64,000 bases of DNA from Collinsella aerofaciens (GCF_963360655.1 NZ_OY725717.1:62001-126000), one strand, 5' to 3'. Shown: positions 10,036 through 19,061, counted from the first letter of the stretch. Numbers and translations are program-made. The notes: generated by a model from the sequence alone, not told the origin.

Positions 10036-11280
10036 TTATTCGTGATCTTGGTAAATCTCACGTGGAGAGAGCTCGGAATGCTTGCGTTTTAAGGTCTTAG
10101 GGGCCTTATACGTGTTGCTCTCGAAGTCGATATACTCGGTCTGTTTGAGCAAACGCTCAATCATCTCCTCGTGATCGAACAGCTCCCACGCCTCATGCAC
10201 GGCATCAAGTTTAGCGTGCGTCTCGGGGCGGCGCGGCATAAACAGCGTGCAGCAGTCAGGAGCGGCCTCAGTCGAGATATCGAACGTACCGATCTCCTCA
10301 GCGCGTGCGATGATCTCCTGCTTGTCCGAACCGATCAACGGACGGAACACGGGGATCTTCACGGCCTCATTGACGGCCATGATGTTCTCGAGCGTCTGGG
10401 AGGCAACCTGACCGAGCGATTCACCAGTCACGATAGCCTTGGCGCCCTCGATATGCGCAATGCGCTCGGCAACCGAATACATAATGCGGCGATACATGAT
10501 CACACGTAGGTTGCTGGGACAGGTGACCGAAATCTCACGCTGGCAGTCACCAAACGGCACCACGTACAGGCGGCCGATCTGGACACCCGGCTCAAGCGTA
10601 CGGATAATGTCCTGCACCAAATACTCGCTCGTATCGGGCGTCTGCGGACGGCCGGAGAAATGTACCGGCACGCACACCGCGCCGCGACGCGCGAGCATCC
10701 AGGTCGCCACCGGAGAATCGATGCCCGAGGAAAGCAACGTCACGACCTTGCCGGCAGAACCCACCGGCAGACCGCCCACGCCGCGCTCGGAGCGCGCGTA
10801 CACATAAACGCTACCCTGGACCACCAGCACGTGCACCATTGCGTCGGGGTCGTGCATCTGGACCTTTTTATCGGGAAACGCCTCGCACAACACCTCTCCC
10901 ACCTGACGATTGATATCAATCGAGGTGAGCTCGTAGTCGGTGTTCGAGCGCTTGGCATGCACCTTAAACGACTCAAAGGGACCAAACTCGCGCAGCGCCT
11001 TCACGGCGGCGGCGCAGTACTCCTGCGGGTCGCGGTTCGTGTGATATGCCAGGGACACGCGAGCAACGCCGGGGACGGTGCGAATGACGCGCGCCGCCTC
11101 GTCGGCCTGATGCTCGTTAAAGGTCACGAGGATATAACCGGAAATTCGAGACACGGCATTCACGGAAAAGGCGGCCAAGGCCGCCTTGATGTTATCCATG
11201 AGGATATGCTCAAAATGTGCGCGGTTCTTGCCCTTTAGTCCAACCTCGTGATAGTGGACCAGGCAGACGCGGGCTGCCAT
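10036..11280 (-). CDS. thiI: tRNA 4-thiouridine synthase ThiI
   Basis: Adenylates U8 of tRNA for sulfur transfer, making s4U, and may also feed thiazole synthesis. It has an N-terminal ferredoxin-like domain, a THUMP domain (about residues 60-165), and a PP-loop ATPase with SSGIDSP at 184-190. At 414 residues it lacks the C-terminal rhodanese domain of the E. coli enzyme, so sulfur must come directly from a cysteine desulfurase, as in Bacillus. The ATG abuts the rpoZ stop. It is last in mihF-gmk-rpoZ-thiI. Confidence 0.92.
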   Translation of the reverse strand: MAARVCLVHYHEVGLKGKNRAHFEHILMDNIKAALAAFSVNAVSRISGYILVTFNEHQADEAARVIRTVPGVARVSLAYHTNRDPQEYCAAAVKALREFGPFESFKVHAKRSNTDYELTSIDINRQVGEVLCEAFPDKKVQMHDPDAMVHVLVVQGSVYVYARSERGVGGLPVGSAGKVVTLLSSGIDSPVATWMLARRGAVCVPVHFSGRPQTPDTSEYLVQDIIRTLEPGVQIGRLYVVPFGDCQREISVTCPSNLRVIMYRRIMYSVAERIAHIEGAKAIVTGESLGQVASQTLENIMAVNEAVKIPVFRPLIGSDKQEIIARAEEIGTFDISTEAAPDCCTLFMPRRPETHAKLDAVHEAWELFDHEEMIERLLKQTEYIDFESNTYKAPKTLKRKHSELSPREIYQDHE

Positions 11281-11562
11281 TTAGGCTTCAGCAACCTTAT
11301 GGCCGAGTGCCTTCTCGTAACGGGCCTCGTCGTAGGAGATGTCGCCGTCGACAATCTCGTCCATAGCCATCGAGATGGTATCGGCGCCGGAAAGCGCAAT
11401 AGTGATGTCATCGACATCCTGGACGGCGAGCACGCGGTTGTGCTGGCCACGCAACATGCTGTTAATGTCGCAGGCGCGCTTGGAGGCAAGCGAGGCGAGC
11501 AGGAAGCGGTTGTGATCGGTCTTCTCCAGAAGATCGTCAATGCAAGGCTTTACAACGGACAC
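11281..11562 (-). CDS. rpoZ: RNA polymerase omega subunit
   Basis: Small subunit that helps assemble beta-prime into RNA polymerase. The 93-residue sequence carries the omega pattern: an N-terminal PCIDDLLEKTDHNRFLLASLASKRACDIN helix pair, then a region ending DISYDEARYEKALG. The start is GTG, preceded by GAGG within the gmk stop region. It lies directly after gmk, a conserved gmk-rpoZ order that supports the assignment of this short protein. Confidence 0.9.
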   Translation of the reverse strand: MSVVKPCIDDLLEKTDHNRFLLASLASKRACDINSMLRGQHNRVLAVQDVDDITIALSGADTISMAMDEIVDGDISYDEARYEKALGHKVAEA

Positions 11563-11567
11563 GGACC

Positions 11568-12137
11568 TCAGATCCTTTCATGCATATCGAGAACGCGAAC
11601 GAGCTCATCGGTCGCGCGGTCGAGATCGTCATTCACCACGACGTCGTCGTAGCGGTCGGCAAGGGCAAGTTCATCGGCGGCGTTTGCCATACGCAGCTCA
11701 ATCGTCTCGGGCGTCTCGGTACCGCGACCGACCAGACGCTCGCGGAGCACCTCGAGCGAAGGCGGCTTGATAAAGATCAACACGGCTTCGGGGAAACGCT
11801 CCTTGACCTGCAGGGCTCCCTGGACATCGATCTCCAAGATCAGAGACGAGCCAGAGGCGAGCTTGGATGTGACCTCGCTCACCAAGGTGCCGTAGCAGTT
11901 ACCGTGGACCTCGGCCCACTCAACAAACTCACCGTTTGCCACGCGGCGGTCGAACTCCTCGCGCGTCAGGAAAAAGTAGTTGACGCCGTCGACCTCACCT
12001 TTGCGTGGTGCTCGCGTGGTAGCCGAAACCGTCAGGCCCAGGTTAGAGCGACGCTCGCGCACACGAGTGACGAGCGTGCCCTTGCCTGCACCTGACGGTC
12101 CAGAAATCACAAAGAGCTTTGAATCCTGAGCGCTCAC
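11568..12137 (-). CDS. gmk: Guanylate kinase
   Basis: Converts GMP to GDP with ATP. The P-loop SGPSGAGKGT is at residues about 12-21. A GMP-binding region with YFFLTREEFDRRVANGEFVEWAEVHGNCYGT and a DIDVQGALQVK-type segment follow. Length is 189 residues. It starts with GTG immediately after the mihF TAA (TAAGTG), so translation is probably coupled. Confidence 0.94.
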   Translation of the reverse strand: MSAQDSKLFVISGPSGAGKGTLVTRVRERRSNLGLTVSATTRAPRKGEVDGVNYFFLTREEFDRRVANGEFVEWAEVHGNCYGTLVSEVTSKLASGSSLILEIDVQGALQVKERFPEAVLIFIKPPSLEVLRERLVGRGTETPETIELRMANAADELALADRYDDVVVNDDLDRATDELVRVLDMHERI

Positions 12138-12446
12138 TTATTTGGTCAGCTGCTCGAGGAGCTGCTCGCGCTGACGGACACCGAGGCCCTGGACGCGACG
12201 GGTAGCGGAGATGCCGAGCTCCTCCATGATCTTGGCGGCCTTGGCCTTGCCATAACCGGGCAGGGACTCGATGAGGGTGGAAACCTTCATGCGGGAAGCG
12301 ATGGGGTCATCGGAGTTGAGCACGGACTCGAGGGACTTCTCGCCCTTCTTGATCTGCTCGCGAAGCTCAGCGCGGGCGTGACGTGCGGCAGCAGCCTTCT
12401 CAAGAGCCTGCTTGCGCTGCTCGTCGGTAAGCTGAGGGAGTGCCAT
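12138..12446 (-). CDS. mihF: Integration host factor, actinobacterial MihF type
   Basis: Basic nucleoid protein related to mycobacterial mIHF. It has a long N-terminal helix (TDEQRKQALEKAAAARHARAE) and a C-terminal helix-two-turn-helix DNA-binding region with LPGYGKAKAAKIMEELGI, followed by RVQGLGVRQREQLLEQL. Length is 102 residues. The chosen ATG follows GGAGG by 5 nt; another in-frame ATG lies within that GGAGG and is rejected. Its presence beside gmk is a hallmark of Actinobacteria and supports the Coriobacteriia assignment. It heads the operon. Confidence 0.88.
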   Translation of the reverse strand: MALPQLTDEQRKQALEKAAAARHARAELREQIKKGEKSLESVLNSDDPIASRMKVSTLIESLPGYGKAKAAKIMEELGISATRRVQGLGVRQREQLLEQLTK

Positions 12447-12490
12447 TCGAACCTCCAAATAGTTGGGTTATATCTGATGCAATAATTGGC

Positions 12491-12499
12491 ATTTTACCA
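12491..12499 (-). promoter_or_regulatory. Probable extended -10 promoter for mihF-gmk-rpoZ-thiI
   Basis: Minus strand TGGTAAAAT matches an extended -10. Transcription would start near 12484, about 38 nt before the mihF ATG. The -35 is weak. Confidence 0.4.
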
Positions 12500-12583
12500 C
12501 GTAAAACGCACTAAATGCCCAATCGACGGCACCATAGATTAGACGATACCTGCGAAAAGTGCAATATACGGAGGTCAAAGTTA

Positions 12584-12641
12584 AGCCCCTGACCTGCGAT
12601 TCCACACAAAGGATGGGAAAGTTTTCGCAGGCACAGGGGCT
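12584..12641 (-). terminator. Long stem-loop after pyrF, probable terminator
   Basis: AGCCCCTG and CCTGCGA (12584-12591, 12593-12599) pair with TCGCAGG and CAGGGGCT (12625-12631, 12634-12641) around a 25-nt loop. The tail on the minus strand is only weakly T-rich. A second CCTGCGAAAA copy at 12549-12558 could pair with 12622-12631 instead, so two exclusive folds are possible. Confidence 0.5.
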
Positions 12642-12686
12642 AATTTGTGCTAATGAGACCCAAAAGTGGTGACTTGAGGGAATATT

Positions 12687-13403
12687 TTAGGCGACGTTTT
12701 CGACCAGCTCGGCAACGATGGCGTCAAATGCGGCAACAGGGTCGTCGGCACCGGTGATGGGTCGGCCCACCACGATGTGGCTCGCACCGCGCTCGATAGC
12801 CTGGGAAGGCGTCGCCACACGGGACTGATCACCAAGGGCGGCACCCACCGGACGCACGCCCGGAGTCACGATCAGCGCGTCGGGGCCGAGCAGTTCGCGC
12901 ATGTCATGGGCCTCCATCGGCGAGCACACGATGCCGTCGAGACCGTTGGCCTGGGCAAGCTTTGCCAGACGGGCGGCTTCCTCGGCCACGGGCGACTCGA
13001 CGCCGATCTCAGCCAGCGAATCCTGGTTCATGCTCGTGAGCACGGTGATGGCGACGAGCTTGGCGCGGTCCTCGCGCGCCTCCTCGGCACCCTCACGGCA
13101 CGCAGCGAGCATAGCACCAGAACCCAGGCCGTGGACCGAGAGCAGGTCGGCACCGGCAAGCGAGGCCGAACGGGCGGCACCGCGCACCTGATGCGGAATG
13201 TCATGGAACTTGAGGTCGAGGAAGACCTTAAAGCCCAGGTCCTTGAACGTCTTGACGATCTCGGGCCCCTCGGCGTAATAGAGCGTCATGCCCACCTTGA
13301 GCCAAGCGGCATGACCAGAAAGCTCGTGGGCGAGCTCGAGCGCACGCTCACGGTCGCAGTCGAGGGCGACGATAACGCGGTCGCGGGCGTCGGTCTCTAG
13401 CAT
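12687..13403 (-). CDS. pyrF: Orotidine 5'-phosphate decarboxylase
   Basis: Final step of UMP synthesis (OMP to UMP). The catalytic Asp-Lys-Asp array is DLKFHDIPHQV near residues 64-74; phosphate binding near the C-terminus reads VTPGVRPVG and ASHIVVGRPI. Length is 238 residues, a short group I enzyme. The ATG overlaps the end of pyrD by 7 bp. It is last in the pyr operon. Confidence 0.94.
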   Translation of the reverse strand: MLETDARDRVIVALDCDRERALELAHELSGHAAWLKVGMTLYYAEGPEIVKTFKDLGFKVFLDLKFHDIPHQVRGAARSASLAGADLLSVHGLGSGAMLAACREGAEEAREDRAKLVAITVLTSMNQDSLAEIGVESPVAEEAARLAKLAQANGLDGIVCSPMEAHDMRELLGPDALIVTPGVRPVGAALGDQSRVATPSQAIERGASHIVVGRPITGADDPVAAFDAIVAELVENVA

Positions 13404-14305
13404 TCGAAAGCACCTACCAGCTCGTTGATGTCCTTCACGCCCTGGGACTCCGCCCAGGCCTCGAGCTCGTGCGCGATCTTAATTGAGGCGCACGGATCGA
13501 CGAAATTGGCCATGCCGACCGACACGCAGGTGGCGCCGGCCAGGATAAACTCGGCCGCATCCTCGCCCGTCATGACGCCGCCGACACCGTTGATGGGGAT
13601 ATCGACGGCCTGAGCGACCTCCCAGACCATGCGAACGGCGATGTGGTGGCACAGCGGACCCGAAAGGCCGCCCTTGGGCTTGGCCACACGGGACTTGCGG
13701 GTATGAACGTCAATGGCCATGCCCTGGATGGAGTTGATGACCGAAAGGCCGTCGGCTCCCGCGGCCTCGAGAGCCTTGGCAATCTCGGCGACGTTAACCG
13801 GCGCCATCTTCACGAACAGCGGCTTATCGGTCACCTTACGGCAGGCAGCCATAACGGCAGAGGCGCCCTCGGGCGAGGAGCCCATGGCGGCACCGCCGGC
13901 GGCAATATTGGGGCAGCTGACGTTGATCTCGTAGCCGGCAGCCCAGGGGCACAGCTCGACATACATCTCGAGCGCGCGCACAAACTCGTCAACGGAGTGG
14001 CCGGCGACCTGGCAGATGACCTGGCAACCGTCCTTGGAGAGCTGCTCGAGCCAGGGACCGGACTCACGGGCGAAGGCAGCCACGCCGGGGTTCTGAAGGC
14101 CCACGGAGTTGATCATGCCGCCCGGGATCTCGGCCATGCGGGGCGCGGGGTTGCCGGGCCAGGGCTCGGCAGCACAACCCTTGGTGGTGATGGCGCCCAG
14201 CTGGGAGACATCAAAGAAGTTCTGGAACTGCCAGCCGTAGCCAAAGGTACCGGCTGCGGTGTTGATGGGGTTCTGCATCTTGACGCCGCCGAAGTCGACG
14301 GCCAT
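13397..14305 (-). CDS. pyrD: Dihydroorotate dehydrogenase B, catalytic subunit
   Basis: Oxidises dihydroorotate to orotate with FMN, passing electrons to NAD through PyrK. It is class 1B: the catalytic base is the cysteine in INVSCPN and the partner pyrK is immediately upstream. FMN contacts include NTAAGTFGYG and the C-terminal GVGGVMTGEDAAEF. Length is about 302 residues. The exact start is uncertain: the ATG of MAVDFGG (14305) or the GTG two codons earlier (14310). A much longer frame upstream only overlaps pyrK antiparallel to its reading and is not coding. Confidence 0.92.
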   Translation of the reverse strand: MAVDFGGVKMQNPINTAAGTFGYGWQFQNFFDVSQLGAITTKGCAAEPWPGNPAPRMAEIPGGMINSVGLQNPGVAAFARESGPWLEQLSKDGCQVICQVAGHSVDEFVRALEMYVELCPWAAGYEINVSCPNIAAGGAAMGSSPEGASAVMAACRKVTDKPLFVKMAPVNVAEIAKALEAAGADGLSVINSIQGMAIDVHTRKSRVAKPKGGLSGPLCHHIAVRMVWEVAQAVDIPINGVGGVMTGEDAAEFILAGATCVSVGMANFVDPCASIKIAHELEAWAESQGVKDINELVGAFEC

Positions 14306-14319
14306 GTTCACGGTACCCA

Positions 14320-15111
14320 CTAGAAGACCACCACCTTGGAAGCATCGAACACGGGGCCGCACATACAGGCGCCCTTCATACCGTCGACCGTCTCGACATT
14401 GCAGGTGTTGCAGGCACCAAAGCCACAGCTCATCATGCGCTCGAGCGAAACCTCGCAGTACGCACCGGCCTCGGCGGCAGCGGCGGCGACCTTCTTCATC
14501 ATGACGGCGGGACCGCAGCTGGCCACGTAGTCGTAGCCGCCCTCGCCGAGCAGCTCGGCGGCAGGATCGGTGCAAAAACCGTGCGTGCCAAGCGAACCGT
14601 CGTCAGTGCAAACGCTGACCGTGTCGCACAAAGCGCGGAACTCATCGATGCCCACGGCCTTGGAGGCGGTACCAAAGCCCAGGCACACGTCGACGGCCAC
14701 ACCCTGCTCGGCAAGCTTACCGGCAAGGCACAGCACGGGCGGAACGCCGATGCCGCCCGCCACGAGCAGCGCCTTCCTGGTGCCCTCGGGCACGAACCAG
14801 CCGCGGCCGCCAGGACCCAGCAGATTAGAGGTGGAGCCGGGGCCCATCTGCGACAGACGACGGGTGTCGTCGCCCACGACGGCGTACCACAGCTCGACGG
14901 TGCCGGCCTGGGCGTCGGCGCGATAGAAGCTCAGGGGCACGCGAAGCAGCGAGGACGCATCACCGGGCACGGCAATGTTCACAAACTGACCGGGCTTGAG
15001 CGCACTTGCAAGCTTGGGGGCCGAGATGACGAGCGAGAAGATGCCGTCGGCGATCTCCTGGTTCGAGACGACCTCGAAGTCGTGCATGCGTGCAGTGGAA
15101 GGTGTGGGCAT
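14320..15111 (-). CDS. pyrK: Dihydroorotate dehydrogenase B, electron-transfer subunit
   Basis: FAD- and [2Fe-2S]-containing partner that hands electrons from PyrD to NAD. A ferredoxin-reductase FAD domain (RVPLSFYRADAQ) and an NAD domain (LLVAGGIGVPPVL) precede the iron-sulfur cysteines CGFGACNTC ... CMCGP near the C-terminus. Length is 263 residues. The start MPTPSTARM follows TTGGAG; the 30 in-frame codons upstream show no similarity to the family. The pyrD start lies 14 nt beyond its stop. Confidence 0.92.
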   Translation of the reverse strand: MPTPSTARMHDFEVVSNQEIADGIFSLVISAPKLASALKPGQFVNIAVPGDASSLLRVPLSFYRADAQAGTVELWYAVVGDDTRRLSQMGPGSTSNLLGPGGRGWFVPEGTRKALLVAGGIGVPPVLCLAGKLAEQGVAVDVCLGFGTASKAVGIDEFRALCDTVSVCTDDGSLGTHGFCTDPAAELLGEGGYDYVASCGPAVMMKKVAAAAAEAGAYCEVSLERMMSCGFGACNTCNVETVDGMKGACMCGPVFDASKVVVF

Positions 15112-15203
15112 AGACGCTCCAATCCCCCATGCGGTTGCATGGTCAAAACGAACAGAAAGCGCGGCACCGCAAGGGCGCCGCGCACATAAGCGATAAGGCA
15201 ATG

Positions 15204-16493
15204 CTAGCAGATGCAGCCGTCGGCGAGCGTCTGCTTGCCGCCGACAAACACATCGGTGGCACGACCGGTGAGCGTGCGGCCGGCGAAACCGGAGTTCTCG
15301 GCGCGCGACTCGTAACCGTCCTCGCCGACCGTCCAGGTGGCGGACGCGTCGAACACGGTCAGATCGGCAACGGAGCCCGCCTTGACCTGAACCTGGTCGA
15401 GGCCCAGGATCTCACGCGGCTTGATGGCCATGAGCTCGACCATGCGGCCCATGCTCATCTTGCCCGTGTTGACCAGCTCGGTAAGTACAAGCGACAGCGA
15501 GGTCTCGAGGCCGATCATGCCAAAGGGCGCAAGCTCGAACTCGCGGGCCTTCTCCCACGGGGTGTGGGGAGCGTGATCGGTGACGATAACGTCGACGGTA
15601 CCGTCGATGACGCCCTGACGGATAGCCTCGGCATCCTCCTCGGTACGCAGCGGCGGGTTGACCTTGAGCGAGGTGTTGTAGGTCTCGTCCAGGTCGTTCT
15701 CGGTCAGGAACATGTGGTGCGGGGTGGCCTCGCAGGTAACCTGAACGCCAGCGGCCTTACCGGCACGCACGATTTCCAGGCCATGGGCGGTGGAGATGTG
15801 CTGGATGTGCAGCTTGGCACCGGTCAGCTTAGCGATCTCGATGTCGCGAGCGATCTGGAGCTCCTCGCCGGCAGCCGGCCAGCCCTCGAGAGCCAGACGG
15901 GTCGAGACCTTGCCCTCGTTGATCTGGCCGTGGCCGACCAGGTCCTCGTCCTGGCAGTGGCTCATAAATACCTTGCCGAACATCTTGCCGTAGTCCATGC
16001 AGCGACGGAGCATGCCCGCGCCCTGCACGCCGCGACCGTCGTCGGTAAAGGCGACGGCGCCGTGGGCGACCATGTCGCCCATCTCGGACATGGCCTCGCC
16101 CTTAAGACCGCGGGTCATGGCGCCCGACGGATAGACGCGGCAGTGACCGACCTCGGCAGCGCGGGACTTGACGAACTCCACGACGGTGCCGTTATCGGTG
16201 ACGGGATCGGTGTTGGGCATGGCGCACACGCCGGTGAAGCCGCCCTTGGCAGCTGCGCGGGTACCGCTCTCGATGTCCTCTTTGACCTCATAGCCGGGCT
16301 CGCGAAGGTGAACGTGCATATCCACCAGGCCAGGGACGAGGTACTTGCCGGAAAGGTCGCGGACCTCGGCTCCCTCGACGGCGAGATTCTCGCCGACCTC
16401 GGCGATCTTGTCGCCGTCAATCAGGACGTCAACGACACCGTCAAGCTCGACGGACGGGTCGACGACGTGGGCATTCTTAAGAAGCAAGGCCAT
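15204..16493 (-). CDS. pyrC: Dihydroorotase
   Basis: Cyclises carbamoyl-aspartate to dihydroorotate. It is type I, with metal ligands in DMHVHLREPG (about residues 58-67) and the later VTDHAPHT, and substrate contacts in MPNTDPV. Length is 429 residues. The ATG (MALLLKNAHVVDPS) is preceded by TTGGAGGTG and overlaps the pyrB end by 17 bp. A separate 92-nt gap follows before pyrK. Confidence 0.94.
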   Translation of the reverse strand: MALLLKNAHVVDPSVELDGVVDVLIDGDKIAEVGENLAVEGAEVRDLSGKYLVPGLVDMHVHLREPGYEVKEDIESGTRAAAKGGFTGVCAMPNTDPVTDNGTVVEFVKSRAAEVGHCRVYPSGAMTRGLKGEAMSEMGDMVAHGAVAFTDDGRGVQGAGMLRRCMDYGKMFGKVFMSHCQDEDLVGHGQINEGKVSTRLALEGWPAAGEELQIARDIEIAKLTGAKLHIQHISTAHGLEIVRAGKAAGVQVTCEATPHHMFLTENDLDETYNTSLKVNPPLRTEEDAEAIRQGVIDGTVDVIVTDHAPHTPWEKAREFELAPFGMIGLETSLSLVLTELVNTGKMSMGRMVELMAIKPREILGLDQVQVKAGSVADLTVFDASATWTVGEDGYESRAENSGFAGRTLTGRATDVFVGGKQTLADGCIC

Positions 16494-17421
16494 TATCGGC
16501 ACCTCCAAGCAGCAGATACAGGATAGCCATACGCACGCAGATACCAGCGTAGACCTGCTCCAGGATGACGGAGCGTTGCGGGTGGTCGGCCATATAGGAG
16601 TCGAACTCGACGCCGCGGTTGATGGGGCCCGGGTGGCAGATGATCGCATCGGGCTTCATGAGCTTCTCGCGGTCCTTGGTCAGGCCGAAGAGCTTGTGGT
16701 ACTCGCGAATGGTCGGGAACGGGGCACCCTCGAGGCGCTCCTGCTGCACGCGCAGCATGTAGACGACGTCCAGCTCGGGAAGGACGGAATCGAGGTCGCT
16801 CGTCACGTGGTCGCAGCCCAGGACCTCGGGCGCCGGCGGCAGCAGCGTGCCGGGGGCGACGGCGTAGGTCTCGCAGCCCATGATCTTAAGGGCGGGGATC
16901 AGCGAGCCGCAAACGCGGGAGTGGGCGATATCGCCGACGACGGCGACCTTCAGACCGTGGAAGTCACCCTTGTGCTCCCAGATGGTGTACAGGTCGAGCA
17001 GGGCCTGCGTGGGATGGTTGTGCTTGCCGTCGCCGGCGCAGATGACGCTCGCGGGCGAGTTCTGCGTGACGACGTAGGGAGCACCGGCGTGCTTATCTCG
17101 CACGACGATGCAGTCGATCTTATAGGCGTTGAGGGTCTCGACGGTGTCGACGAGGCTCTCGCCCTTGACCGTGGAGGTCGAGGAGCCGCCAAAGTTGAGG
17201 CTGTCGGCCGAAAGACGCTTCTCGGCGAGCTCGAAGGAGCTGCGGGTGCGCGTCGAGGGCTCGTTGAACATGTTGACGATGGTCTTGCCCTTGAGCGTGG
17301 GGACCTTCTTGATCGCACGCTCGTTGACCTCGGAGAACGCCTTGGCGGTCTCGAGGATGAGCTTGATGTCCTCTTCGGAGTACTCGGTAATGTCGATCAG
17401 GTGCTTATGGTTGAACGCCAC
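16477..17421 (-). CDS. pyrB: Aspartate carbamoyltransferase catalytic subunit
   Basis: Condenses carbamoyl phosphate and aspartate. Carbamoyl-phosphate binding motif FNEPSTRTRSSFE and the HPTQALLDLYT motif are clear. No pyrI is nearby, so it is probably the unregulated trimeric form. Length is about 314 residues. I start it at the GTG reading (M)AFNHKHL, 10 nt after GGGAGG. A GTG four codons earlier overlaps that GGAGG and is less likely. Confidence 0.93.
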   Translation of the reverse strand: MAFNHKHLIDITEYSEEDIKLILETAKAFSEVNERAIKKVPTLKGKTIVNMFNEPSTRTRSSFELAEKRLSADSLNFGGSSTSTVKGESLVDTVETLNAYKIDCIVVRDKHAGAPYVVTQNSPASVICAGDGKHNHPTQALLDLYTIWEHKGDFHGLKVAVVGDIAHSRVCGSLIPALKIMGCETYAVAPGTLLPPAPEVLGCDHVTSDLDSVLPELDVVYMLRVQQERLEGAPFPTIREYHKLFGLTKDREKLMKPDAIICHPGPINRGVEFDSYMADHPQRSVILEQVYAGICVRMAILYLLLGGADNGLAS

Positions 17422-17425
17422 GGTA

Positions 17426-18022
<597 letters not shown>

Positions 18023-18049
18023 TCACATGTCTTGACTGCTGACACAGTC

Positions 18050-18146
18050 AAAAAAATAGATGCCCGACCGCTCAAAGCGGACCAGACACCCACAGGAAAG
18101 GCTGCTCTTAGGCAGCTATGTAATTCCATGTGGGTATCTCGTACCC
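18050..18146 (-). promoter_or_regulatory. pyr leader attenuator (PyrR-binding fold, antiterminator, terminator)
   Basis: On the minus strand, in order: hairpin 1 GGGTACGAGATACCC (18132-18146), a plausible PyrR-binding anti-antiterminator with a GAGA element. Hairpin 2 pairs ACCCACA/GG (18126-18135) with CC/TGTGGGT (18088-18096) around an inner GCTGC/GCAGC stem and overlaps hairpin 1. Hairpin 3 (18059-18090) is a G-U-rich stem followed by T7 and overlaps hairpin 2. This is the architecture of PyrR-controlled attenuation in Bacillus-type operons. The folds are read by eye. Confidence 0.7.
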
Positions 18147-18263
18147 CTTTAATGGTCAAGGGATAGTGTAGCCAACCTCGAACTTAATTGCGAGCATAAA
18201 TACAGAGCAATCCGTAAACGGAGCCCAATGCTCAATAAACCTATATATATTTGTGGGACGAGC

Positions 18264-18292
18264 TTGAAAACGCACGCACGAGCTGGCATAAT
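18264..18292 (+). promoter_or_regulatory. Sigma-70-type promoter upstream of rpmB
   Basis: TTGAAA (18264-18269), 17-nt spacer, CATAAT (18287-18292). Transcription would begin near 18299, giving a leader of about 160 nt before rpmB. Confidence 0.5.
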
Positions 18293-18398
18293 CCCCTCTG
18301 CTGCACGCAAATCGGATCTACGTCCAGGGCCGTGGCGTGGGCACTATCGCCAAAAGAGAAATATCTCTGTGTAGATTACGCACAGGGAGCTGCTTCTG

Positions 18399-18407
18399 TG
18401 CTATAGT
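18399..18407 (+). promoter_or_regulatory. Extended -10 promoter close to rpmB
   Basis: TGCTATAGT, identical to the rpsT extended -10, about 55 nt before the rpmB start codon. Confidence 0.5.
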
Positions 18408-18461
18408 TCAGGCTTGTTTGTTAACGCGACATGTTCGTTTGTCGCCCAAGGAGGGTCAGTT

Positions 18462-18650
18462 ATGTCCAAAGTTTGCGAAGTTTGCGGTAAGCACCCCGTT
18501 GCCGGTCGCTCCATCAGCCACTCTCACCGCGTCACCAACCGTAAGTTCCGCCCCAACATCCAGCGCGTTTACGTCGTCGTCGACGGTCACCGTCGCAAGA
18601 TGAACGTTTGCTCCACCTGCCTCAAGTCCGGCAAGGTTGCGCGCTCCTAA
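18462..18650 (+). CDS. rpmB: 50S ribosomal protein L28
   Basis: Large-subunit protein of 62 residues. The family signature is at the start (MSKVCEVCGKHPVAGRSISH), followed by the basic RKFRPNIQRVYV segment. It carries two CxxC pairs (CEVC and CSTC), so it is the zinc-binding form. The ATG follows AAGGAGGGTCAGTT. It is monocistronic on the plus strand between the pyr operon and adhE. Confidence 0.96.
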   Translation: MSKVCEVCGKHPVAGRSISHSHRVTNRKFRPNIQRVYVVVDGHRRKMNVCSTCLKSGKVARS

Positions 18651-18718
18651 ATAAGGTCTTACCAACAAGTACCTCGGACTCTCCGGGTCAAAGACCTCGC
18701 GTTCACATAGAACTTACC

Positions 18719-18751
18719 AAAGGCGCCCTCCCCTACGGAGGGCGCCTTTTT
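18719..18751 (+). terminator. Intrinsic terminator after rpmB
   Basis: A perfect 13-bp stem (18719-18731 with 18737-18749), 5-nt loop, and T5. Confidence 0.88.
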
Positions 18752-18938
18752 GGTTTATTGACTACCAACTGATCGTAAGACGACAACTACTAACATATGA
18801 ATATGCAAAAGTCGTTCTCGATAACCCGACGCCTTTAAGCCAAAAACCCTCTGGAACCAAATGCTGGCCAATACGGCTTCAGGGCACCTACAAGGCGCAA
18901 AGCATCCGATCTTTCCTACGCTAAGTAGCATAATTTAG

Positions 18939-18964
18939 TTGAAACGGTTCATTTGATTGAAGCG
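18939..18964 (+). promoter_or_regulatory. Tandem TTGAARCG repeats, possible operator for adhE
   Basis: TTGAAACG at 18939-18946 and TTGAAGCG at 18957-18964. The first copy extends to the near-palindrome TGAAACGGTTCA. They lie about 100 nt upstream of the adhE start. Confidence 0.35.
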
Positions 18965-19012
18965 TTTTAGTATGCCTTTTACGGGAATCTGACCGTTTAC
19001 CGAATTATTTCT

Positions 19013-19021
19013 TGCTATCAT
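19013..19021 (+). promoter_or_regulatory. Extended -10 promoter for adhE
   Basis: TGCTATCAT, identical to the rpsB extended -10. Transcription would begin near 19028, about 34 nt before the ATG. Confidence 0.5.
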
Positions 19022-19061
19022 GCAAGGCGTAGGGTAAATCTCCGATCGCAAGGAGACACAA

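Larger units (their letters stand above)
18171..18461. other. Divergent intergenic region pyrR / rpmB
   Basis: This holds the start of the pyr leader and at least two plus-strand promoters for rpmB. One is TTGAAA-N17-CATAAT at 18264-18292. No open frame here resembles a gene. Confidence 0.5.
18752..19061. other. adhE upstream region
   Basis: 310 nt without a gene. It contains two direct TTGAA(A/G)CG repeats 18 bp apart (18939 and 18957). The first lies in a near-palindrome TGAAACGGTTCA (18940-18951) of LacI-family type. An extended -10 lies closer to adhE. I see no clear Rex palindrome. Confidence 0.45.
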
